In this document: in pieces, positions 10,353 to 22,933 of the stretch | Numbering within the stretch: position 1 is the first letter of the stretch | How the letters are laid out: every line of letters starts with the position of its first letter | Origin: Volvariella volvacea V23 | Lineage: Eukaryota > Basidiomycota > Agaricomycetes > Agaricales > Pluteaceae | Direction of reading: 5' to 3' | Assembly: GCA_000349905.1 (NCBI GenBank) | Contig: KB722736.1 | Coordinates: 3,500,785 to 3,564,784 of the forward strand | Length of the DNA: 64,000 nucleotides | Program-made: the position numbers and the translations under genes | Notes under the pieces: model-generated | The model's database searches: none | What the model was told of the DNA's origin: nothing | Seen by the model: only the letters and a program-made list of their open reading frames with translations

Positions 10353-13300
10353 TCATAGCGCTAGGACTTGTGCACTATCTATGCCAACCGCTTTGAGGAA
10401 CAAATTTACATTTGTTAATCTTGTCTCCCATTCGGGGTCGCCCGCGGCCCAGGCTTTTTTGATCGTCGCAACGTCATCCAGAATTTTCTCGCGCAGAGCA
10501 GACACCAGAACGTGGTGTTGATCCGCTGCTGCATGAAGAGCAAGGGCAGCCAAAAATTGCCAGACGGGTTGGTCGACGAGATAATCCGCAGTTTCCGGCG
10601 TGCTAGACGTCAATAGCGCTGGCACGCGTATCGAAGGGAATAACAAAGGCAGATATGGTGCAAGCAGTGTGAATAGGTGATCGAACATATTTTGCCTGGA
10701 TACAACTAAATCGGCATTCTGAATGCGCAAAGAGGAGGCGTACCATTGTTGTGCATCCTCAGGAGAGGGTAACTCGGTTACATCACTGGCAGCTCCTGCT
10801 AAGGACTGCTTGATAACCTCGACCCGGCTCAAAAATAGTGTCAACAAGGCTAACCCAGGCTAAAATTTATTTCAGTGTTAGGGGAGGGAATCAGAGGAAT
10901 TAAAGCACCTTTGTTTGTGCGATAGATGCGACATGGCCACGGTCCATAAGAAGACTTAACAAGCCTGTGACTAGACGAAGGCCAGCTTTGGCAACGACAG
11001 GGAGGATGCTTTGAAGGACACTCCCTAAAAACGCTTGAGTCTGACGCTCAGATTCTGTGCGTTCCCGGGATTCAGTTATTGTATCCAAGAGGGGGGCTTG
11101 AGTTATCACATCCAGCTGATGGAAGCATGCCACCAGTAAAGTTAGAAGTGTGAGCATTCGTTGATGACTTAAATGCCGTGTAAGTCTTGGGAGCATTCTT
11201 TTCCCCTTTGCTGGCATTAGGAGGGAAATAAAAGGATGAGGGTCACTGCGACGAGAATGAGCATATCTCCGAAACAAGCAGATAGAAACCGACCTAGTTT
11301 CAAGCGGCACCATAATTTGAAGGCCCTCCCAAAGTTGGTCCACCAACCCATCGTATTCAGTTTGCCTACGCCTGATGAGTATCCACAAGGACAGGACTGC
11401 ACCTTACTCACCAAGACTGAGCGGTTTCATCCTCCGGAGGAGGCTGGTCTCGTCTTAGCGACTCAACTTTCAACACCATATCATAGAGGTGCTCTAGAAT
11501 TACAAGCACCCGTCTTTGAGACAATGGCTCTCTGCGGATCAAATTATCCGTCTGTCTTCCCGTATTAGCCAAGGTACAAATTCAAATGAAATGAGCATAC
11601 GTCGGCAGCGCTGCCTAGTGCCTCGCGCCCGAGTTTCGCCGCTTCCTGGGCAGCTCCAGATTTTTGTACCGAGTCCTTGGAGATGGCCGCATGAGCGGGT
11701 GACAGGTTGGGCGTGGAATTGTCGTCCACTTGCAGCAGCTGTCTCGGTGCCGCCTTATAACTACGTCCAGAAGTTTTCCCCAAGGCGCCTTGGAGGTTCT
11801 GCAATGCTATAACCAAATATGGGGACCACCCTCAGATAGCATGGCAGCCTAGACTTACCGTGCAAACCCTTTTCTTCCTCACGCCGGCGAGCATTGGCGA
11901 CGATGCGCTCCACTTGCTGTTCCATCCTTTGCATAGCGCTTGGTCGTCTAGTGGATCCCTTAGGGGATATTCCAAGTCCTATGCCTCCACTTGACCCGAA
12001 CTTCAAGACGCGCTCATCCTGGGACTGTAGGCCCATGCGAGACCTCAGTATCGCGCTATAAACTTGGGCATAGAAGTCATCAGCGTATGGATCCTGTGTT
12101 ACTAGCTGTGAAACTTGAATGCGAGTGATGAAATCTTTGTCCGATTGGGTCATCAAATCATTATAACGGGACTAGTGAAGGTTAGAATGGTTCATGAGAG
12201 TGGTAGGCAACACACCATATGTGCAAGCTTAGCGGCTTTCCGACGCCTCTTATCCTCCATTCTTTCAGCTTCTAATATTTTTCGCATTGCCTCAGCTCTT
12301 AATGCTTCTTGTTCAACTTGGCTAAGGGGAGCGGCACCCTGTACATCCCTCATGAACTCTGCTTGAGCCAGTTCAGACAGTAGTCGTTGCTGCATCTGGA
12401 TGTTTTGTGGATTATGAAGAGACGATACGTCGCTAGTATATTGCGGAACACGGACGGCTGGAGACTGGGAGCGCTGTCGGCGATCTGATTGCAGGTGCTG
12501 CATCGCATGTGCAACTTGCAGATCAGACATGGCGGGATGTTGACGAAGCGAATCAAGGTTCGGGTTTATCTGCACTTGCTGGGAAAACCGAGATATCATT
12601 TGCCGTTCCATCTCTTCTAATCGCAACTGTTCCTGTAACTCCTGAAGGTGTTGATCCTGCTGCTGCATCAGTAGAGCCTGACGTTGCTGCTGCTCAAAAA
12701 AGCGCGGAGATTGGGTTGTGGGCAACATTCTTGGGGGCGTACGGATGTGCTGAAGTTCTCGTTGCTGAAGCTGCTGCTGTATTAATCTTTGCAGGTGAAG
12801 TTGTTGCTGTTGCTCCTGTTGATATTGCAGCCGCTGACGCTGTAACTCTTGCTCTTGCTGTTGTTGAAGGAACAATCTCTCCTCTTCTTGCCTCTGAAGC
12901 AATTGACGCTGGAGTTGCTGCTGGAGTTGCTCAGTAAGCCTGACCTGTTGCGCCGATCGCATTTCGGCCTCGATTTCCTGCAATGTTCGAACCCCATTCT
13001 GATGAATTCCATGGGCAAGTGGTTGCTGGGATGGAACAGAGGCCGTATCATTGCTAAAGGGAGAGAATGTCTGTGTGGCCAGAGGAGAAGCCCTTAGTTG
13101 ACCAGTGGAGCGTCCAGTACCATTGGTTGTCCGCGGGAGAACCGAAAATGGAGATTTGTCATCCCAAAGTGCTTCCAAAGACAGCGAGGTTGAGCGCGCT
13201 ACAACCAATCAAATGAAAGAGTCAAGTGGTGAACGGCCAATCCACATATGGGCTTCATACGAGGTTGGCTAGGCTCCGCTAGTTTGTCTTCGGCTTGCAG

Positions 13301-13637
13301 AGCCTGTTGCTTGTGCACTTGCGATTCAGTCTTGAACGTATGGTCGAAACCGGGCAAGGCTGGATTTGAGAAATCGAAATCCTTTCCTGGCGATATCACC
13401 GGGATTGGTATCGTGAAGCAATGAAGGATTGCAGGTTATGTGCTCACCGACGTCACCTATATCTCCAAAGGTCTCCTCGTTCAACTCATCATTGCCCTCT
13501 TGCAAGGCATCACCAAGGCCATCGTAGGATTCTTCACCCCACTGGTACTTATTGGTAGCTGGCGGTTGTGCTGATGCATCAAGAAATGCGCGTTTATCTT
13601 GCTCCAAATCGTTTTGCGGAAAGCCAAAGAAGGACAT
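10353..13637 (-). CDS. PAT1: PAT1, activator of mRNA decapping and P-body scaffold
   Basis: PAT1 links the Lsm1-7 ring, the Dhh1 helicase and the decapping enzyme on deadenylated mRNA in cytoplasmic P bodies. The start MSFFGFPQND is the conserved N-terminus of fungal PAT1, and EETFGD (about residue 55) matches the Dhh1-binding motif. A long Gln-rich region follows (about 12600-12970), then the conserved motif SDKDFITRIQVSQLVTQDPY (about 12065-12150) with YAQVYSAILRSR, and an alpha-helical C-terminal domain (MLTLLTLLVACFHQLDV, then NADLVVSRQNMFDHLFTLL) ending at 10353. Several short introns interrupt it (near 13430, 13200, 12190, 11840, 11570 and 10880); not all edges were resolved. The product is probably about 950 residues. 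It lies 200 bp downstream of the debranching-enzyme gene on the same strand. Confidence 0.88.
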
Positions 13638-13837
13638 GGGAGCATTAAATGAAAGTGAGGGGATTGATTGGAGGCCTATGCAGGCCGATAAAATGTGGCG
13701 GGTGTGGTGTTTCAGGAGGAGTTATCGCTGCCAATCCCGTGCCAAACAATGTCAAATAATAGCCAAGCCTACACATCTACACCCGAAAGTCTGTTCGAGT
13801 CGTCGTACATATTATCTATCGTCGTCATGAAGCACAT

Positions 13838-16800
13838 CTACTTATACGAGTACGCAGGCGTGTGTAGCTTGTGCACAGTCTCCAAGAAATCGAGTAGTGT
13901 GCTGGCACTCCACGCCTGCGTGTTGCACGAGTCCGCACAGAATTGTCCATTCTCGTTGGTTAACTCCGGTAGACCAGCCCATGCATCGTTCTGGATGTGA
14001 TGCCGTGGGGCCAGCAAAATGTTATGCAGGTGATGCAGAGTTATGTGTGCGTCCTGTTGAATCAAGTGAGGCCCATGATCTATACTCCCTTTATCTCAAA
14101 TCCATACCTCTTTGCCCGCCCCAACACGAGTATCGAAATACAAGTACGCCCGCAGGAAGTAACCCAAGGGCCAGCCCCATTCCGGACCCTAGAAATACCT
14201 TGGTCATTTACCTATGACGAGAGAGACAAGAAGACGCACGTTATGGTAATTCAGCCCTTTAGCGATACTAGAATCAGCTGAATCGTTCGAATTGTCGTAA
14301 ATTGGTCGATACTGGAGGTCAATGGAGTCTAATGTCTTCATTCCAAGTGGCCCACGTAAAGCCTTATCAGCAACTTGTAGCGCATGTAGTGCGTGTTTAT
14401 CGTCGAATAACTCTGGAGCAACAGTCATGGCAATCGGAAAGTTTGGCCGCAATTGGTAGTCTGACCACCCCCGTCCTGAACCAGAACCATACACATCTTT
14501 GTAGATCCCCCTGCGATTGACGAGAGAGCTGATGATATCGTACTTTGAGTCCTCGCTCGGATCTACTCGTAATGGGTCTCGGAACGCTGAACCTCAAGAG
14601 CCGTTAATTCGTATGCTCACCAATCGGGACGTAGTAACACCGCTCAAATGAGGAACGGATGAGGTTGGACCATTCAGAATACGAAACTAAGCGTTCTTTA
14701 CCATCAACTGGACAGAAAATCAGCACATTTATTTTATTGATACTTAAAAGCAGTTACCAACCTGTTGCAAATACGCCCTTGAATGGAAACTTTGCCTTGC
14801 TTGACAATTCGTCTAACCATCGTAGCGTGCTTTGCAAAAGCCCAGTTATTTCAATGGGCGCGCCATCTCTTGGTGTCCCGGGAATACCTTTGCTTCCTGC
14901 TTTCGTGGATTCCCCCATCTTGTCCATCCAGGTCCCGCAATTATGTTGGTTGCCCCCAAAAATCAGTCCATTTTCCCAATTAACGGCAATATCGATGTCG
15001 AAGCCCTTATCCGACATTTGCATGTCAAGGTTTGGACCGGCATTGTGCTCCCTGAAATGAATACCGGTGGCGTGGCGTTGCAGGATCTCTTGTATAATTT
15101 CAGCTATCGTACTGCTATATGAATACGCTCGGGGGTCGTCCCATGGAACCCAAGTGTCATCCTTAGGGAAGCGACGTTTAACTTGTTCTGTCAGGATAGA
15201 GAGGCCATTTGGAGCCATGTTGACATAATCCTGGATGTTCTGGAGCATCCACCAGGGCGAGTCACGAGAATTATATCTAGTGCACATAGCTCGGGTTAAG
15301 TAGTCCTCAAGAAAGAAGAAGACATTACTTGCCTCGGATTTCGACCTGAATCCAGTAGATTTGGAATTAAACCATGCTTTAGCGTTGAAGCAAAGGATAA
15401 GATATGCTTCTTGGCGCCCTCAAAGTTGCCAGTTGTCAAGAACAAACCCCTGAGGGAGATGAAAACATCACGACCCCAGCACCGCGCCCACCCAGCAGTA
15501 AAGTGTGGTAACCCTGCAGCCAAGGATGGGATAGGTGAAGATGGAATGAGTGAGGCAGATTTAACTAAGCCGTGCATTTGGACAGAGCACAGTGCAAGAT
15601 CATGTGTGAACTCGTGTCCAGATACCACAAAATCAGAGCATTGTTCTATAACTGCACGACGAGCTGCCTTGTAAGCGCAGGAGATAATGATGGCAAAATA
15701 CTTGGGCCGCATATAGTTTGGAACCGATGCCCTGACTCTATCAAATCGCTCCTGGAACCACTTTGCTGGTTTAGAAAGATTTGGGAAACTGTCACATTGG
15801 CTAGAGAATCATGAGTAAGCAAAGTCGGATCATGATCAGGCTACTCACTCTCTGAGGCGACCGACGATGTAATCAAACGCCCAGGTCCCGTCACGTAGGT
15901 GAGAACAAAGGGGATGACCCAGGTCATTATACCGTATGACCCTCCTTAGTGGATGCATCCACCCCTCCAAACCACAATACGCTAATCTGCCGTGTCCCGG
16001 GATGTCATAAACTCCATATATACCACCAGTTGCATCTCTCTCTTCTCCATCTGCGCGGTGGAGGACGACATTAAGGTCCACGAGATCGAGCTCCCCGAAG
16101 GCTTCTTGCGATTGTGAGGCGCAAAAGTCGTCCAACGAGGAATCGTATTCCTGCAGCTGCGTTTCGTACAGAAGGATACTGCCAGGGGGGAAATAGTCGG
16201 GTACGACTATTTCGACATAAGGACCTTCATGGTCTGAACCCTCAGAAATGGCAGCTGGTTTGATCTCTTTCAAGGTTGCACGAAGTCCCCGGATAGTCTC
16301 TCCGCCTCTTGAATACTCATATGACGGAATTTCAATACTTGCACCAAAAACAAAACGTGCTTTAGTACGGCGGAGCTTCACAGGGTTAACTAGAGCGAAA
16401 CTTAAGTCATTATAGAAGTAACGTTATACTATACGCTTACTGTAACCACGGTCTTTATTGCCTTTATGGAAGGCCGTGTGGGCAACAAGTATATAGCCTC
16501 GCTGCGTGCTTGGTTGAATACGATGAAGGACTATATACTATATTGGGCTGATAAGCCTTATCCTGTCGATATCTGAGATAATGAGCACGTACGTCATTTT
16601 CTTGATGGACATGGCCTTCTTCAAACCCTTCAAGGACCATTTCAAGGTGAAGTTCGTTCAATATCCTCTTAGCGCGGGCGATACCACTATCCATGCCTAG
16701 CCCTGATAACTCATATTTCCTCTTCTCTCCCACCAAGTCGAGTAGTTTGGGGTACAGGTCATCAAAGCCTTTAACCGACCCGATAGCGGAGAAGCTGAAG

Positions 16801-19322
16801 GTCACCAATGACCCAGAGGAAAGTGCGTCTTCGGCCGACCGTTTATCCATAGGAGACTCATTGTCGTGAGTGAGATCATACAGCAATGCATGAGGCAGTG
16901 CACCCACAACAGGTGCCACAATGCATTTTCGTACAGGGCCTTTGCCTGTGGGCGAAGGCACCTCCTCAATACTCGTCAAGCAGGCGGAGTCCATGGACCC
17001 TAGAAGAGTGTGAGCACTCGCCATGATAGACTTCAACCACGTACCAATTGGTTTTCCTAGTCCATGTCGGTATAAAAGTCTCGAGAGTTCCTTAGGGTCC
17101 CAAGCGTTATAAGTCTCCCGAATTAAACTATTGATTCCAAGGCGCTTGACAAATACGAGGTCCATTTCTTCGCTCCCCGTGAATAGTTCGGCGCATACGT
17201 ATAAGTCAGGACGCACGACGCGAGCAGCATCGAGCATAGCAACCCCAACCTCCAGAGGTGTAGAATGGCAATTGTCTATTCTGAACCCATCAAAGGTCTT
17301 CGCAAGGGTTCTGACGTAGTTGAACATGTGTTCCCATAGCCATGGATTAGCTGATGGGTCAGATCCATAACGCAGCTTCACACAATCCCCCCATACAATC
17401 ACCTCACGCCTCAGGTACGCTTTGGAGGGCGGAAGCGCGAAATTTTTCAAGGGGTCTGCATTCCATATCCACCCGTTGTTGGCCAGTGAGTACTTAAGGG
17501 GTTCTTTCTCAGCAAATCCTGGAACCCTAGTAAAATAAGTATCCACCAATGGCCGTCTTGTTGCTAACGTTAGTGAAATTCTTACAACTGCACTGATACC
17601 GCTTACCTTGTCGTTATTTCCCCGATTTTGGGTCCGTGGTCGTCCAGGCGTGTATACTTCAGTCGGTTTCGAATATTTTCTAGCGCTGCCTTGGTATCAT
17701 CCTCCCATTCCGCATATAAAGGAACGTTAAGTATGTCAACAACGCTGGTCCAGGTATCTGCGAGTGCATCCAATGACAGGTCGGGGAAGGCTGCCCTTAC
17801 CAGCCCTGCAGCATAGGAAGCATTGACCGAAACTCCAAAACGAGCAGAGAACTTTCCTAATCCCTCAATTTTATCAGATTTCTGCACAATCTCCGCAAGC
17901 TGAACTAGTGTTTTTCCAGCAATTGTACTGCGCGCAGGCCATGCAATAACGTTATTGGTCGATAAGGCGGTCTTGATAGCCTCGCGCTCGCGAGTGACGT
18001 CGAGGACATAATATTGCCAGAGATTCAAAGCCTTCAGGACATCAGAGAATGCCAGCATCAATGCTTCTACGTCATCTATCGACTTCACGGTGGTGGGCAG
18101 CCCACGCTCGCTAAGTGTACGCGAGAAGTCGATTATAGCATCATCCAGCTCCAGTGCCGGTGTTAAGTGGGGCGAATTGGCCGGACTATAGCCTAAATGG
18201 TGCATTTGAGCATACCTACGTGTTGGGGTCGGTCATGGAAAGACACACCTGCCTCCGGATGATCTGCTAACCACGGACTATCGTTAGCTGTGTGATTTAA
18301 AACCACATCTGTTAGGCTCAGAAGCCCATATTCTACGCGAGCTATTTCAAGTATTTCTTCTACATGGCGATTGGCTGCATCGTCACTTAGCTTTTCGGGA
18401 AACATGCTGGGGTCGTATCGCATCTGGTTACGGATAGAATATGGACTGTCACTCTGACCGCGTTCCTGAAGGGGGGGATAATGGATCATGGTGTAACCTC
18501 GTTCTTGGGCTTCTTGGAAGTGTTGTCGCCAGACGGATGTGTCCCCCATCCATTTGGACACCGCCGTCAATATGGAGAGGCCATCTAATGGTAGATAGAT
18601 GTAGTCAGAACCAACGACTCCACCATGTGATGGTGGGAGCGGCTTCGCTTCCGCAGAAAGGATCGGCGAACGAGATTTAGTCCTCAGGATAGGGTCGATG
18701 TTAAAGTACCCTTCTCGTCCTTTCACTCTTTGGCCTGGATGCTCGCCATCATACTCGACCCAATAGACAAAAGCACCGGCGTGGGAGATGGGTAAATCGA
18801 CGTGTATTGGTTTGGAGAAGTCAGTAGGGAGTCTGGATTGCGAAGAGAATGTATTAGCTGGACCACAGAATGATAGAGCTAGAACACATGAATGCGCACT
18901 TTCTTTGGGCATATCTCTGCCGCCCGAACGCGCCTCCATCGAGTGGGAAGTTGGTAAAGAATATCCCGTTTCTGGAGGCCGGTGTACCTGCATCAAGCAC
19001 CACGCGCAGAATGTAGGGTGTATAAGCAGGGGGAAGACGAATGTACTAGATGTGCTTCAGGAGTGGAGATGTAGGGGATGCACGCAGAGCTTACGGAATG
19101 ATCCTTATGTGGGCCTCCATCCACATCTAAATGCAGCTCATAGACGCGCAAGGGGGTTTCTCCTGGCACAACTTGGGACTCGAAGAAATCGATGCCCTCG
19201 TCAGCCGGCGTTTTGGGGGTGATTGGGGAGTTGCCGCTTGGACCATTGAGAGCGCCGTCGGGCTTGGGGATAACGACGGGTGGTACGGGCCTCTGGGACT
19301 CGTACCTCTTGGGCTTTGACAT
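13838..19322 (-). CDS. GDB1: Glycogen debranching enzyme (4-alpha-glucanotransferase / amylo-1,6-glucosidase)
   Basis: This two-activity cytosolic enzyme moves maltotriosyl units and then hydrolyses the alpha-1,6 branch stub of glycogen. ATG 19322 starts a non-conserved Pro-rich leader, followed by the N-terminal domain and the transferase ([27 protein letters not shown] with the nucleophile Asp; [13 protein letters not shown] with the acid Glu). The C-terminal glucosidase half has [33 protein letters not shown] and [15 protein letters not shown]. Two last splices (to about 14185, and 14119 to 14065) carry the frame to TAG 13838. The estimated length is about 1,600 residues, near the family norm. 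A dozen or so short introns are spread along the gene; I placed only some. All key acidic residues I know are present, so it should be active. Confidence 0.92.
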
Positions 19323-20019
19323 GGCTGGTGATGGATGGGGGCGTAGAGGGATTAGAGGGCCTTGAAGCGATGGTGAGTATATATGCGATCGGCGTTTAGA
19401 TCTGTGACGTCACACAGGACCGCGTAGGTAACTCGTCGTAGAAAATATCGGGGAGCACCTCGGAATGGAATGAGAACAATTTGCAACGGAGCAACAGAAC
19501 ATCTCAAGCGAACAATAAAACGACATTGAAAACCCATTCCCGCCCTCGAACGCCATTCACACGAGGCGTCAGCAACGCTGCCTCCCAGAATCTTCTGTCT
19601 CCATCCGGTCCTCCAAGTCGTCTTATTCCCATTGCGACGACCCTCCCCAAGCATCAATCGCACACTCAGGTTTCTCCCTCAACGAACTGGGGTTACGCGG
19701 TGTTTCCCGACTAGTCATGCTCCAAGTCGCCCTTCCTCCCATCAGTAACAAAGCGCGGTTCTCCTGCATTCGTTGGTAAAATCGAGGCCATCGACAGTTG
19801 AGAGCCCTCAGGATCGCTACCATGTTCACAATCCCTCATGTCCCCTGAAGTAGCATCACCACTCTCTCTCGATGCGTCACAGGATGCTGGTGCACAGAAC
19901 CCTCTACCTTCGTCCTCCTGCCCTTCCGAGCAAATCTCCGCATCCGCAACGCCGTCCGATCCATGCACAAGGGTTGAAAAGCGATTACCATTGCGTTGTA
20001 AGAGAATACTATCGGGATT
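19323..20019. other. Region between GDB1 and makorin, possibly holding a small unknown gene
   Basis: Plus-strand stretches without stops (about 19447-19714, 19712-19808 and 19838-20023) encode Ser/Pro-rich, disordered-looking peptides. Plausible splice sites could join some of them. No in-frame ATG precedes the first stretch and I recognise no domain, so I do not call a gene. The region must also contain the GDB1 promoter and makorin 3' untranslated region. Confidence 0.3.
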
Positions 20020-21429
20020 CTAGAGTGAAGAGCCATGTACAGCGTCAATGCTGACATTTACTCGGCCTTCCTATCAAAGTTGGTATCGTTTTAGGACTTG
20101 CCTTATTGGACGGAGTACTTACGGATTCTGTCTGGCTTTCATGTATGGATGAAATATCCTGCCACCAGAAATCCCAGTCATCCATGGGATCAGATATCCA
20201 GTCATCTCCCTCGTCTCTGAGTCCTGTCGCAAGCCTCCCTACAGTCGCACGTATGGAACCCAGCGCACGCTGGAGATCCTGAAGAGCTTCAGAGTCAAGC
20301 AAGCCGCCAAGATGAAGCTCTCGCTCTTCCATGTCGTTGATTTGGTCAAGGTCGTATTCACCCCCTCCAAAGTCCTGGGCACGTAGAAGAGCACGGCTAG
20401 CTATCTCAAGTTGTTGAGCAAGTTGGGTACTGGTCTCCAATTCCAATTGCTCCGCAAGGGCCTGAGGAAAACCAAAATCAAACGGAAAAGGAAAATCAAG
20501 CATTTGTTGTCTCCGTCGATTGTGGTATAGCTGATGTATTCAGCAGCTGAAATATAGAGACGTCAGAGAGCACATACCCTCATACAATGGTCTATACCGT
20601 CTTTAAATGTGTAGATAGATCCATCGGCGTTAAGATGTTGATAAAAGCAGTCTTTGCCAAACGGACAGAAAGGGTCTCTACTGGAATCCTTGGAATCTTC
20701 AAAGTATCTGTTCAGGTAGCTAGTCGGGCTGAGGGCTGCTTGCTGATAAAGTAACAACTTACTTGCAAGGAACCCGAGCCATGCTCTCCTTATATTGTTG
20801 AACGATTAACTCTTTCCTCGGGTCTCCTGTCTTGTAAAACTTGGAAGAGGGTGTTATAAACCTCGTACGCTCCCTACACATTGGACACTTCTTGGTATTG
20901 CCGGAGTCAATGACATCCACGGGCTTTCCGGTCTGTTCTCGCCATTGTCGTATGCACTGAACGGCTGGCTGAATAACTTCGAGATCTAAATGAGAGAAGT
21001 AGAGACTAACCTGTAGACAAAACACATGGCTACAACCACCTAGTGCAATGGAAAGTAAGGCTCCTTGAAACCGAGGCTATGTGCACTTACTGAGGAGACC
21101 ATAGATTACCGGCTTCTCGAGACATATGCTGCAGGTATCACTCTCTTGTGTCGCTTCGTCAGAGGACGGGTCAACGTGTCGGAACCAGCATTTATCTCCC
21201 CGTTTACAAAAGCCTATTCGTGCAATATTAGACTGGATGCGCTACGAACGTACATTGCTTATCTACCTTTGGCGTAATAGCGGCAAGTCTTGGATGCGTC
21301 ATAGGGGGTCAGTGTGGCCGTACCAGGGTCCCCATGTAGAAACTTGCAATTGAGGCCAGCGAAGCACCCCTGTGGTAGTTTGTAATACTTGCAGATACCT
21401 CTAGGTTTCGAGGTAGGGGGTCGATTCAT
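20020..21429 (-). CDS. MKRN: Makorin-type RING/CCCH E3 ubiquitin ligase
   Basis: Makorins are RNA-binding RING E3 ligases. In order the protein shows two CCCH fingers (CKYYKLPQGCFAGLNCKFLH and CRYYAKGFCKRGDKCWFRH), a C3HC4 RING (CSICLEKPVIYGLL, CSHVFCLQCIRQW, KKCPMCRERTRF) and a third CCCH finger (CRYFEDS, CPFGKDCFYQH). An acidic, Trp-rich tail follows (DDWISDPMDDWDFWW). The first splices are precise, including one that joins CLQ to CIRQW. The tail begins after a junction at about 20570, and its last intron (consensus GTAAGT, 52 nt) moves the stop to 20020; unspliced reading would stop at 20045. The makorin Cys-His motif between finger 2 and the RING is not evident. Substrates are unknown. 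It is divergent from HFI1 across 86 bp. Confidence 0.87.
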
Positions 21430-21515
21430 GATCAGGTCATTGCAGTGGGAGGACCTCGGCTACTATTTACTGTACCCGCGCCGCACGTGAACACACACTG
21501 TTAATCTCCACCACC
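21430..21515. promoter_or_regulatory. Bidirectional promoter of makorin and HFI1
   Basis: Only 86 bp separate the two divergent ATG codons, so any control elements must be shared or lie inside transcribed leaders. No motif was assigned. Confidence 0.45.
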
Positions 21516-22697
21516 ATGTCCTTGTCCTCAACGTCGACCATCAAAAGCCAGTTAACTGCAAATCTTGGTTTGAAGGCTCCAAGATACTTTGAGGCACTCA
21601 AACTCTTTGTTTCCGGGAGAACCTCAAGGCAGGAGTTCGAGGAGGTGGCGATTCAAGTCCTCGATGCACCTCACCTTGGTTAGCCTCAGAGGGTCCGAAT
21701 AGCCCATTGTATTGACTATTTACAGTTCAACTTCACAATGCCCTCATCATCTCTCTATTCGATGCGACGGCTGTTCATAAGCGACCTGTAACACCGCCTC
21801 CACCACCAGCACCCAAGGCTCCGCCACGAAAGCGCCGTCGCATTCTCTTGCCGTACCAAGGCCATGGCACACCTGACTCTGCTCTCACACTGCGTTCGTC
21901 ACGTCTAAAGCGATGGACATTGGCGATGGGAAAACGTGAACGTGAAAGAATCCAGTCATTGAACTCCGTCCTGTCACCCATAGACCCACCTCGACCGCGG
22001 CCTGAGACGGATGAGATTGCGCGGGAGCGGGGTGTAGCATTGCTTCCCGAACGGGGAGGTATTTTGCTAGCATTCGTTACTTTGGTAACGTCTCTAATCT
22101 TTTTCGCAATGCAGAGGCTCCCGGGAGTCGTGTTCCTATCCATCTCCACTCAAATACGCACGCCCCCACCATGCAGCATATTGCCGATCGCATAAACCTC
22201 ATCTGTGCTCAGCACAATCTTAATACTCCAGCTCGTAATGTCTCTGCACTCCTCAGCCTGGCTTGTGAGGTGCGAAAAAGTCATCCTTGTGCCACTCGGA
22301 CTAAAATCTATTCAGGCTAAGTTAAAACAACTTATCACGCATGCCCTCACATTGACTTCGACGTCCAACGCTATATCTTCTATTAACCCTTCTGGGCCTC
22401 AACCAGTAAGCCCTTTGTTATTCTCAAGTACAAGCGCTATAATGCCCTATCAAGCATGGTCACAAAGTGCTTTCACCTGCTTCCTTCCAAACTTTGTTTA
22501 CCTTGAAGCCTTCAGAGCTACCAAATAAGTCAGCCGCTGCCATGCAGCTATCCCTAGGCGACCCAGACGATTTTGATGATGACCGAGATGTGATCCTTCT
22601 CAAGGATAGGGAGGTTCGCGACCAGCGTTGGCAGATAGTCGCTCTTTTAGGAGAACGCAGCACTGTCAAGGATGTATTACGAGGAGTTAGACCATGA
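21516..22697 (+). CDS. HFI1: SAGA complex subunit HFI1/ADA1
   Basis: HFI1 is a structural subunit of the SAGA coactivator; its histone-fold region pairs with Taf12 in the nucleus. Five exons fit exactly (21516-21678, 21726-22058, 22115-22269, 22316-22405 and 22455-22697), giving 327 residues. The N-terminus carries the SAGA-Tad1 signature (LGLKAPRYFEALKLFVSGRT, then LVQLHNALIISLFDA). A Pro-rich nuclear-localisation-like stretch follows (PPPPPAPKAPPRKRRRI). The C-terminal part has the helix pattern MQHIADRINLICAQHNL and ends KDREVRDQRWQIVALLGERS. Length is short compared with yeast Ada1 but similar to other fungal forms. Confidence 0.85.
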
Positions 22698-22933
22698 CTC
22701 GGAGGGCTGACTTTCTTGCTATGTTCACCAACCCTATGGATCATCCTACAGCTTAGGTATAGTTTGTGCATCTCACGTTCGATTTATACTTGCTACTCTA
22801 ACATGTACACCCGCGCATCCGCATTTACAACTACATATTATCAAACCAATTGACACACGATTTCAATAGTAAAAAGCGTTCGTCAAAGAACCTGTAGCCC
22901 CTGCATAATTTGTAGCATTGTCATCAGAGCCTC

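Noticed and set aside
13838..19322. Possibility that the debranching enzyme is broken because its catalytic parts lie in separate open frames
   Set aside because: The breaks coincide with short introns having good splice sites, and all catalytic motifs are present in order.
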